NCBI GenBank assembly: GCA_947000775.1
Contig: CAMQGK010000297.1
Coordinates: 1,749,001 to 1,813,000, forward strand
Direction: 5' to 3'
DNA: 64,000 nt
From: Pterois miles
Lineage: Eukaryota; Chordata; Actinopteri; Perciformes; Scorpaenidae
A program made the position numbers and the translations under genes. Under the pieces are notes generated by a model. The model made no database searches. It was given only the letters and a program-made list of their open reading frames with translations, and was not told where the DNA came from. This document shows positions 29,901 to 41,900 of this stretch, piece after piece; within the stretch, counting starts at the first letter, position 1; each line of letters begins with the position of its first letter.

Positions 29901-32900
29901 TTGAAAAGAGTAGCTGAGCTCTCCAAGATGACTGAGTATTTAAGGCGTTGCACTTACGAAGCAATGAACACTGTTTCTTGAAGCTTCAAATCCAGCTCCT
30001 GATATGTGATTTTTAATGACAAGGAATTGAAATAAAGCAGCAACTTAAAAAAGGCAGATCTCATTATTGATGTCCAGTCAGACCAGGAAGTGGCACAGCA
30101 AAATGCATCCTCACTAAACACATCATATTTGAATCATCAAAGGTCAGCACTATCACAACGGGTTAGAGTCGCAATTCATCTGTCAAAGTAAGCCAAAGCT
30201 CGGTGCTTACCTCGCCTCTGTGAGCGAACGCTCTGATCATGGCAACTGTTTAAATGCTGGTGTAATAAAACGATATGAGCTGTGCAGAATATTTGGGGAT
30301 GGTTACATTAGGTGTCATAGCAAAGTAATAAAACTGTATCTTAACAAATGTGAACATTTTTTTTTCCTCGAAGACTGACCTGTCGATGATTCCACACATA
30401 TCGATTTGCAGGTTGCTGTAGTTTCCCAGCTGCTTTTGCTGCACCATGATCAGGTCCACGATTTTGTTGTCCAGAGTTAAGAAACGCATGCAGCCCTGGA
30501 AGATGTTAAAGGGGTTTCTGCACCCCTGCCTGTCGTCTTCAGCAGCACAACCTGAAAAGAAGAGAAAGGGACCATCAGTAAGAGAAGAGTGCAATGGAGA
30601 ACAATCAAAAAACAAACTATCATGTCACATAAAACATCTTTTCAGAGACGAGCTGACTCATTTTATTATAATATTATGTGAATTGACTAACAATGAAATT
30701 ATAAATACTGAAAGATATAGATACCTTGTTGTGAACTGTGACTGTAATTGGTTAATTTACTTGCCATAATATAATACTGCATTATGGGTAGAGATTCATA
30801 GTTTTTCTGGTGATTCCTCTGTAAACACAATTTCATCCAGCTATTTTATATCTTACATCAGTCAATTTCCATGTAGCTGGTTGGTGCTTGACAAGGTTTA
30901 ATTGTTTTAAAAAACACAGTTGACTTACCACCAAAGAAGAGGTGACTGTCTATGGTGACAGGAAATGAGTGACTGGCTTGGGCGCTGCCTCCTTCCTCTT
31001 TATCGACAGCGATGCTCAGACGGCCTCGTCTGGAGTTCAGCTCCACCGAATGCCACTGACCATCATTCAGAGCTGAACCTGGGAACCAAATACCCATTAA
31101 CACACACCCACACACACACTGATGAAAAATATTTTTACCCATGTGTTTATGGCTGCACATTAAGCCGTTAAGACCTGCAGCAGATGTTGGTGGTGCAAGA
31201 TATTTTTCTCCAAGGCTGAAGCCAAGCATGGGCACTTGAGTAATAATGTCCAAATTAGATATCCTATCACACCATGACTTACCAATCAGCACTATTTTGT
31301 GATTTGAAAAAAAAGCTTGTAAATCATGTCTTTCTCACACACAAACACAAAGTATTTAGAAGAATGAAGAGTCGAGACTAAGATCATATTTACAAAATGA
31401 GCAAAGATTGGTGGAAGACTTGATGCAAATGTAGAGCAAACCGTGTCAGGGGCAGGTGAGTGCAGACCACACAGGTGTCTACTGAACTTCCTGCATCCTC
31501 TGTGTGATTGATCTGCAACAAGTACCAGCAAGGCTGTGCCTGCTTTGTGAATCTGTATGTTAGGGAGTCGAGGGAATAAATCAATATCTCATTAGCTCCT
31601 CTATTTTTCTTGCTGACAATACTTTGCTCAAGAACAAATCCCAGTCATCTTACAGTGCACAGCGGTTTGCCAGAGCTTTAAGGATGATGCAGTAGATCAC
31701 AAAGTAAACATTGGACAGTAGAACTAAATGCAATGGTTAGAAACATTGTTATAGAGAGCTGAGCTTGTTGCTCCAGTGTATTAGAGAGACAGTTTGCTAA
31801 ACCCCTTCCCCATGCATGAGATTTTGACCTTTCATGGTCAGAATTTAATGTTCTGTTTAAAACATCAGCTGAAGCCATCAGGATGGTCGAATGGTTAAGG
31901 TGTTGGACTTAGGATCCGATGGGCTAGTGGGGTTGAACCCCATTCTAATTATTATAGAATGTATTAAGTTAATTAAAGACAGATAAGATAAGAGATTTCA
32001 AAATCTCAAAATAATGTTTGGAGATCCCAAATTTCCCCTCCGGGGATTAATAAAGGTTGATCTTATCTTATCTTAATTAAAGACATGAGGATGAGGGCTC
32101 CATCGGTGGTGGGAGCAACAGTTCTATTGTATATGTGTCTCAAATAAATTGTCTGGCTCAATGTTCTGATTGTATTTGTATTCATATCAACAAGCAACGA
32201 ACTCTGTTTTGATACACTTGACTGACATGTTGGACTGTCATTGATGTTTCTTTCACCATTGACACCAAAAATCTTCAGTCATCAGGATGGCTGAGTAGTT
32301 GTACTCAAGATACAATAAGTCTTTATGGGTTCAAATCCCACTCCTGGTAGACTTTTTTGGATTATAGGGAGAGGAGGTAATGCAACAACTTAAAAAAGGC
32401 ACACATTTTGATGCCTAGTTTGACCAGAAAATGGTACAGCAAAATTAATTTGTTTCAGAAAGGTGTGCTTTTTGGTTCAAACCTTAACTCCAATGTACTG
32501 TATTGCAGAAATAGTGAGAAGTGATCATTTGCTAAATCCCCTCCCTGTGCATGAGCTTTTGGCCTGTCATACTCATGCTGTTTTCTCTTGACATTATTGG
32601 TTTTTTTTTGCTGGTTAAGGCAATGGACTTAAGATCCAATGGGCAAAAGCCCTCATGGGCTCACACCCCACTCCTTGTAAATTTCAATTATTTTTAAAAA
32701 TGATGCATGAATGTACTAGATGACGGCTACATCAGAGGTAGTATCAACAGTTCTTTGTCTAATTAAAATGATCAGCAACATCTGGCTCAATGTTATGATG
32801 TATTTGTATTCAAATCAAGTCTGTGTTTTGACATAGTTGGCTGACACATTGACTGACCAAGAAGTGGTACAGCAAAATCAAACCTTAACTACAGTGTATT

Positions 32901-35900
32901 ACATAAATGGTTAGAACTGACCATTTCCTAAACCCCCTCCCCATGCACGGGGCTCTAGTGAGAGTGATATTTGGCATTTATGTTTTTATTGTCTTGTCTT
33001 GTGTCTAAACACAAGAGCAAAAGTGTAAGGAATGGCTTAAACAGTGTGTTCATCTGCTTTAACATAGGCTACAGCCATTAGCATGCTGTTAGCATGCTGT
33101 AACAAAGCGCTGCTTTCAAAACTAATAGGATTATCCTTAATCAGGTGGTGTTAAAGGTATTAGAGAGGTTGCTTGATCTTCACACTTTTTATTCACCTAA
33201 TTTATGGTTTCATTAAAAAGTTTGGGATTAGGTTGTTGTGGAACAACAGGGGCTCATGTAAGACTAATCCCAAGGTGGTTAGTGGTGGATCTGAAGGTGT
33301 AGGGGTACCTGCACTGAGCTCCAGCAGCGCCCTGCCAGCTTTATGGATCTGTAGCCGGAGTCTGGCCTCGCTCAGGTACAGCCAGACCACGCCCCCTCCC
33401 TGAGCCAGGTCAAAGGTGAGCAGAAGCCCCGCCTTGTTCCACGTCCTGAACTGGAACCCAATGGAAACGCCTCCCGACGAGGACGCCCCCACCCCCGGCA
33501 ACTGGAGGAAGCTCTGGGGGCCGGGGAACGTCACGGCGACCGAAACCGACTCAGCACAAGAAAAGGTCACATTGCCCTGAGAGAGAAACATGCAGAGTGG
33601 AGAGAGAGAGAGAGAATGATTACTAGAGAGATAAAACAACATAAAACATGAATATTAATCAGCCACAGGGGGCGTGCCGATGTGACCTTTGTCGCAATGA
33701 TCTCATCAGCAAGTCTGCTTAAGAGGACATCGGTATTACCATAACGATAACAGCGAGGCTTAGAATAAGATTAGGAAAGTAAATTGAGCATACCAAAGTC
33801 ACCTAGCGTGGAGGTAATAGAGATAAAGAATAAAAATGAAAGAAGGAGAGCATACAGGAAGCCCAGTAGTACAGTATCTTGACATCTCTGTTACAGTCCA
33901 TTGTTTTGAGTAGTGGTAATGACACCAGGTCCATTGCTAAGGCTGCAACAGTAATATATTACAGTCGCAGCTCTCTGCTGGGAATATCAGCCTGCTATCT
34001 TTATAATGCTCCGGAAACACAGATGACATCTAAAAGCCCTTTGTGGTGCAGTTCAAGTGATGTACAATAATTCATGTTGGGAGGGGGCTGTGCTATTGCA
34101 CAGCACAAAGTAAGTTAAAAATCCACAAAAGCCTGAGGACTATAGCACTGACACACCGATCCCCCTTCACCCACACGCTGATGTTCTTGTGTTAATGCTC
34201 CCTCACAGAGCCATATGAAGCACCATTTAATCTCTGTTTTAAATTGGATAATAACTTGGTGGTGAGTCCCTTAAGAGCCATAGCACCAATATAAAATTGA
34301 CTCTCTTACATCTTTAGCCATGCAAGTGAAATCTCACCAAGAATTCATGTTTTTTTTCTGCTGCCTGGACCATTGTTGTAATGACAGAACATTCATTACT
34401 CGAGGAACGCTTCACGGCCTCGCCCTGATTAGCTTGCTCCACTCATCGTGGATGTAAAAACATGTGAAGAAGGTCCTAATGGCCAAGATGAGGAGGCATT
34501 AGTGAAAGTCTAACCACTGTCTACACTCCTTTGTCCTGGCTTCATTAGTCAGTCAGCAGCTCATTTAGCATCAGCAGCATCTGAACAACCAGCAACTACA
34601 GTTTCTGAGTGGAAAGCCAGTTTTCACCACTAAGATGGAATCCCAGCGGGGATTTTAAATCCAGCGGTCATGTCCACCAGGTCCTCCAGGGCCACTGAAG
34701 CTGTGAAGTACTGTATGGTCCCTGGTTTTCTGCTTGCCATTTCAAACAGGAAACAACATGGCAGCCTGCTTGTTATGTCACTGCTGAATCTCGTTTTAAC
34801 TTAGAACTAGACCGGCTTGTTTGTCAGCTTGGTCCAAGTTTTGTGAGCTGGACATGTCGCGCTCGACGGGTTTATTTGAATGAAGGATTGCTCCCGCTTT
34901 TCATTCTGAAAGAGCAGCGGCTAAAGAGGAAACTCCAACACTAATCGTATAACTACATCACTCAGTCAGTGATGGATTTGTGCCATTTATAGGGCTGTCC
35001 TTCTGCAGTCCACCCAAAAACAAGTGAAATGAATGACCCTATTAATAAAAAAACAAAATAAAACATAGCCCACAACACTAAAGATGACCATGCTCTTTGG
35101 TTATGTATGCACTGTGTTGAATAATAGCTTAGTAGTCACAGAAGAGGCTCAAAAATACCAAGTTGAATATTTTATCCACTTTGGTTTCAGAGGTTGTCCA
35201 GTGATTGATGCTGTACCCTCTCCGATGAAAGAGAGCAAAGTGTTAGAAGAAACTGACTGAAGTGACTGAAGTGCAGGTGGTTGTGTTTTGCTAATTTAAC
35301 TCACCGTTACAGTGACTTGGCGGTCGTTGTGTTTAGCTAATTCTATCAGGTTGAGGTCATTGTACAGCAGGTTTTCCAGGCAGCCATGAAAGTTCCTCTT
35401 GGAGACGAGGCCTTGGACTGTCCCTACACTCAGCTGCATGGGACAACAATATACAGACAATGTACACATATTGAATGGTCATTTTGAACATTTAGTTGTT
35501 CTGATTGCATAAAAAGTGTGGGGTGTGTTGGGATAACAATAATGTGTTCAAGTGTGATGGTTTTCCTGTGTTTTCTCCCACCTGCTCGATGTCCCAGTGG
35601 CTGAACTCTGCCGGGATCTGAAGCCTCTCGGTGTGTTTGTCCACAGTGAGGTTGAGGTGAGAGCCACGCCGCTCCACTGCTAAGTGGTGCCAGTGCTGAT
35701 CATCCAACAGGCTGCCGAGGGAAGCGAGACGCCGGGGTTCAGAGGAAGAAGTACCTGGAAGAGACGAGGAGGAGAGAGGTGACAAAAAGGAGTAAAAATG
35801 GGATTCTCTAAACTCATTAACATTGTTTTCGATTATCTGATCTAATGCAAAAAGAAGTGAACAACAGGTCAATTAAATCTTGTTTATTGTGATGAATATT

Positions 35901-38900
35901 TAAATTTTCTCAGTATCCCACAGAGAGGAGCACATCGAGGTCAGCCTCTGTCATCTCGTTAGGGACTACAGGATATCAGCATAGTAGAGTTGGAGAACCA
36001 AAGCCAAATATGTGACAATGACGAAAATGAAAAACTGCAGCGGGGACATGGTGAGACATCATTAAAGATAGATGAGCACCAGCAGCTCCAAATTAGTGGA
36101 TCCATTTCTGCATCCCCTCAAGTACTGGGAGAGAAACTTTGTGTATCTGCTGGAAGATGGAACTGCAGAAAGAGCTGAATACAGCCAGATATTAAAAATG
36201 TATTAGATATTCTTTAGGGGGAGACAGCAACTTCAAAGGGAGAAACAGAGACAGTTTGATGATGATGGACGCATGTATTTTTGATATTTCAGTCCATTTT
36301 GTGAGAGGGTTTTCTGCAGCTCGAATGAAAAAAAGTAAGCAAGAAAGTTATCATGTAGACCTCACAAAACAGAGGACGTCTGTCCTGTCAACACATTTAC
36401 TGTGATGAGTTATTTGATTACAGTGGAGAGAGACAGTGAAATCAATATGAGAGCAAGAGGAAGAAATCAAATGCTGCTGGAGGTGGAGAAGAGAGTGAAA
36501 GGACTTTGTGATTGAGGGTTTCATTGAATGGATGATTTGATTACTGGCAGAATGACTGTTAAGAGAAAGCAGGAAACAATATGAGAGATCCGAGGTCAAA
36601 CAAATAGAAAATGAGTTGATAGTAATATACAGACCCCCCTCCTGTATCACTGTCTGTTCTTGATTTTCAGCAGTATCAAGGTCATCAGGAAGAAAAAAAT
36701 ATTAATATATTTTTAAAAAAGACAAGTAACAGCAATGATTGCTCATGTAGATTTATGGCAGGGCAGTCAGTAGTTTTATTTTTTGGACCAACTGGGAAAA
36801 GCTGTTGGAAAACCTATGCAGTCTTCTGTGTACTGTTAGTGAGTCCTTGAGCAAGATTATTATTGTCAATGAATTGTGATGCAGGTCACCAGAAATCAAT
36901 AGGTTACTTCTTGATGGGAGCGTCCACAGGAATTATTAAAAAGCAACGGGTCAGCAGATATGAAAAATTTATTGTGATGGTGGCACAGAGGTAAGGTCAT
37001 GGGGTCTCTGAAATAAAAATGTGAGCAGTATATTTCATGGAGTTGATATGTTGGTTAAATGAGCTCCTTGCTGAAGTAAATCAGACTGTGGCTGTGAATC
37101 TGGATGTGTGAGACTGCTCGTTATGTTCACCGACTTTCCTCTAGGCTGCGGTTGAAAAGTCACAAAATTACATCCTAATATCTTTTCTTAACTACTTTCC
37201 TGTGACCTTGATTGAAAACATCATGAGGCCAAGCAAAGATGTGAAGGAGAGTACAGAAGGACTGAGGAAAAGTCAACCGTGGTGTCGAGAGAATCCGACT
37301 GCTCTTACACTACAGACTTTGTGATAATGATGCGATAACAGATGTTAGTGATGTAAGTCTGTCATGATGAAACTACAACGTTGTGATGACGGACTACAAA
37401 AGGCTCTGCATCCCCCCATTCATTCGTAAACAGCTCTTTCAGTGACAGGCTGCTTCACCAGCGGTGTGTGAAACAGAGATACCACAGGTCCTACTGCTGC
37501 TGGAGCACTTTACATCAACATATAATAAAGGATTGTCTGACCTAGCATGGACAACTGCTGAAAAATATCACTTCATTACCAACGTTGGAATTGAAATACT
37601 GTCAAAAGGGACCAACCTATGGGATACCACAAAGTTTATATGATCAATATTGAGTTATTTGTTGAGTTATGATGATATGATGTCACTCATATTTATCAAC
37701 ACGAATCCCAGTTAGTATATGACTGTAAAATAATATGCAAGATCATTTGTTTTCACGAACGGGAGAATGGCACTTTAAAAGTTTCCTTTTTGTGGTCCAG
37801 TGTATCCTATGCTAAAGGAGATAAGGAAGGAAGGAAGCATTGAAGCACCTTTCCTCAGCATGTAGATGATTCAAACAGCTCTGAGTGTGCTGCTACTGAG
37901 ATACTTCTGCGTCATTTCACTCCGTTGGGAACCGTCCTATGCAAGAAAGACTTTTCGCTCTTGTTGGAAGACAGCTGTCTCTCACTCTGTGGTTCAGGTC
38001 TGCCATGCCCCTCTCTGAGTACCTGATCACCTACACCTGAACATGACTCAGTCGTCAGTAGAGCTGTATATCAGCCCCCCAGAACCGGGGCTCCTGATGG
38101 TCTTCTGCTTTTCATTTTGCTACTCCCTTTTCTCCTGTTTTGTGGTTAGTTGGGGAGCTTTGGTAGACTTGAGTCTCCTTGTTGAGTTTTGTTTTACTGA
38201 GCACCAGTGTCTTTTTTCAATTGTTTCCAATGAGGAGAAAGCCCCAGTGCCCCGTCAGCGCTTTTCTCTGGCAGAAATATATAGATGCATACCCTAAGTG
38301 AGTTTTTATTTTCCAGTTAGTGTGGGCTTTTTGTTTATTATTTTGGCCTTGGAGACCCAGATGCCTATTTTGTTTCGATGTCTGCATTAAATGGGTTTCG
38401 TATAAATACATAACATTGTTGCACTTGAAGTGCTTATAGCCTTTTTTTTCAATACCCTTTTCTTGTTGTTTTGGTCTTGTTTTCTAGTTTCTTCCTGTAT
38501 TTCACTAGACATAGAGTTAAAGGGGGCATATCATGCTTGTGTTCAGTTTCATACTTGTATTTTGGGTTTCAACTAGAACATGTTTATGCTATCCTCAAAC
38601 TATCTGTGTGAATATATCTATATCCACCCTCTGTCTGAAAGGCTCTGAAATAGCCCAGCGTACTCTAATTGGCTTGTGAGAAAAATATAAAACACCATTG
38701 CAAAGCAACCCTACACCTTCTGCCTACCCACTTCCACTCCCTTTACGCATTCGTGTGGCAGATCTACCATATTAAGCGACATCCCAAACAAGAGTGGAAG
38801 TAGTTTAACCCTCCAACAGCAAGCCTGCATTGATGCAGACTTATTGGCCATGTGCAATGGTATTTTGTGCTCGGCATGGAACATGATCTATATAAATATA

Positions 38901-41900
38901 GTTCTGTGCAACTACCCGCTCAAACATAAACTGATCAAACTAAGAGACATTTAGTATTACCATACAGACATTAAACCTGCAGGAGGCAGAATGTCTTTAA
39001 CATCATTGGGCAACAATGCATGTAATTCAAGTGTTCTGAGAGAAAACTAGACTTCTGCACCTCCTCTTAGCTCTGTTTTCAGGCTTTAGAAAGACTTAAG
39101 ACAGACTTTTGGCTGCGCTCCAGCTGGTGGACGGTGCTTGATATTTCCTCAACTGGTCTCAACATGGCTGCCGGCTCACAAACTTTCTCATTTTACAGCT
39201 AAATAGTAAACTACAAGATGTCTCTTTACAGTCACAGAATGATTGATTCATATTTGACCAGCGCTGCTTAGTTTGACTGTTTGGTCGGAGTTTGCGACTG
39301 AGTGTCGGTCTGCTTTTTAAATCATATTGGCTCCATTTCTATGTACTGCTGCTTTAACAACTTAAAGTTACACTGTATTTAAGAACAAATGTCTAGAAAA
39401 TATGTTACAAAAATCAAGCTGCTTATAAAAAGAGTTAAAAACGAAAAGATGTTTCCAAAAAAGGAAAATAAGTGCCGTCAAAAAAGCATGGGAGTAAGTT
39501 TTAATTTTTATATTTATTTTCTCTGTATATTGCATATTCTTTTAATCCTTAATACTGTGAAGCTCTACACATCCCCTCCGCTTGATATGAAATGAAACAA
39601 AAGGTTATGACAGTTTCCAGAGAGAGAGAAGTCTGTCCCAAAGTACCGCTGTATTTATACCCTACACCGTAATAGAAAGGTGCTTCATTCAGCTGTGAAT
39701 GTGACTACAGAGTGGGCAAGGTCCGGTTTGAGAAAGGCCCGATGTTCTCAAGCTTTGGGCGGTATATTCTAATGAGCCAGCCGAGTGACATAAAAAGCGT
39801 AAGCCAAATCTGAATGGCTTGTTGAATCACGTTTTCTGATATAGACAGACAGTCTTATTTCACAGTTTTTGGGTTGGAAAGCACTCCGGATACCCAAATG
39901 TATGAGCACAAGCACTGAAAAAGTGAATGTTTCATGATATGTCCCCTTTAAGGTTATAACACCGAAGGAGAGTCAGCATGCTCAGCAGAATCTTCAGACA
40001 AATAACAGATGAAAACTGTTAATGACTGAGTCATTTGTTTAATAATGACGAGGAGGGACAGACTGGATGTGTTGGCCTCATTCTTGCAGCCTCTGCTGAA
40101 CACTTTCTACTTTTTCCTACCAAAGTATCATATCTTGTCCTCAATTTCATTACAGCTGTTAACTGTGACTCTAAATCTGATTACACAGGAAGGCAACGAT
40201 GGCCCCTATCAGGAGCTGCTGTCATGGTAATCAGCTCCAAACATAATTTTCAAACTGTAAACACACTTTAAGAAAGCAAATATTTCAGCACATTGATAGG
40301 TCATTAAGATTGTGTTGGGTCTCCTCTCTCTGAGGTTTGTATCTCAAAAGGAAGGCAGGGAGAGATGACTCACTGCCTTGCTGACTTTGAATACGAGCTT
40401 GATTAATCCAAATGCCTCACAGATAACATCACGCTCTGGAGCAGGACCCATCAGCCCTCTGCATGTTTGTTTTCCTAAAATGACTGCAGTGACAGGAAAG
40501 GGCTGGGCTGAGTTATGAGCCAACAAAGATACAATATACCACATTGACATTTTGATGAATGTAAAGCAGAGGGGACCGGTTTTGCATAGCAGATATAAAT
40601 CCTATTAAAGCTTATTCCAGCTGTCTGGACAACAAATAGCAGAACAAAATATCTGCTCTTGGAAGGTTTTGTAAACTGATTTCTGAACTGGAATCCCGAA
40701 AATATTACAAAACAAAGATCACCAAACCAAGATGATTTAATGTATGGGACATGATGACAACACAGACCGAGAAGAGACAAAGAAAGACATATATTTTGAG
40801 TGCCACACTGCTGTTAAACAAAGCTAAAAGAGATGGTGGACTTAAAATCAGCTGATCAGCTGGTCTCTCAATGCAATTGACCAAATTTTCTCGACAAAGA
40901 GACAGGGCGAAGGAGAGCCCTCCTGCCCTGATGGAACGTTTGCAGCCGGATACACGATGGACTCCTGGGAGAGGTGGAGGGTCGTGTGCCTGTTGATCCT
41001 TTCCGTTGAGGATGTTGAAGACGTGTACATAATTTGATGTATGATAACAGGCATTCTGCTGTTTGGAGTGAACAGCTTCCTGATCTATCACAAAAGTAAG
41101 AAGACATCGGCAGCACTTTTGGCTATGGGGAAGCTGCCCGTCATGATTGAGGGAATGTGCAGGGCTGCCAACACTCATACTCAAGCGATATGTGAGCTCA
41201 ATCATAAGCTGGATGCGATTCTTGATCAAAATCGCAGGCTGGCTGAGATTTCTGAACTCTGTCACAAGATGGATACCAACTTGGAGAAGTTGCCAGCTCG
41301 ACTCGTCTGAATTTGGCTATCGAATTTGGCTTTATTGGATCTTAGCCACCGGGAGACTCAGAGAGACTTAAGGGAGACGGAAAATCACAGTGTCTGCCTG
41401 ACCCAAAACAATTATTATTTTCATTGGCTCCCCGACACAACCAGCCTCTCCGTTTTCCTGGATGTTATGTCGACAAGATGCTCCGAGGTCGTCTCCACGG
41501 CAATGTCTTCGTCATCAGTACCAGACGGCAGAGACAATGGGTTGAGACTGAGCAGGAATGAAGGACACGGGCTGATACATCCACACACATGAAGACAATA
41601 TACACACACACCCTTCAACTCAACGCCTTTGTGTTCCTTGTTGTCATGTCTTATCATGTTGCAATGTGCAGAAGTGTTTTTTTCCAGATCCCACAAAGAT
41701 AATTTCCCTTCGGGGATTAAAAAAAGTTCATCCATCTATCTATCTATCTAAAAGTTGCAGCAAAAGAACAAAATGTGATGGAAAATATGGGAGCAGTTCC
41801 CAAAGTGGGTGAACTGAGGACAAGCTAAGGGTGCCACAAAATGTGTCATATCATTGTTCAGGTAGACCACGACCTGGTGGACTGGATTACGGACTACCTC

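Larger units (their letters stand above)
23744..30379. other. Intron H-I
   Basis: 6.64 kb. It contains a family T copy (about 24848-25310), a hairpin at 26142-26183, short TG and TC runs near 27588-27611 and 27717-27734, the teleost G-rich repeat at 28228-28590, and the left part of the tRNA-Leu-like array (29286-30005). Confidence 0.65.
31079..33308. other. Intron F-G, mostly tRNA-like array
   Basis: 2.23 kb. From about 31720 to 32945 it consists of tRNA-Leu-like copies 4-6 and their related spacers, with a LINE-tail insertion at 31982-32072. 31079-31700 contains nothing I recognise. 33070-33100 has a short TTAGCATGCTG tandem duplication. Confidence 0.65.

Noticed and set aside
29286..32679. 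tRNA-like copies as a CRISPR array or SINE cluster
   Set aside because: Units are too long and diverged for CRISPR. Spacers are homologous between copies, which fits tandem gene duplication better than independent SINE insertions.
40705..41265. 186-codon minus-strand open frame
   Set aside because: It is the antisense of the retroelement ORF at 40957-41310 and has no protein-like features of its own.
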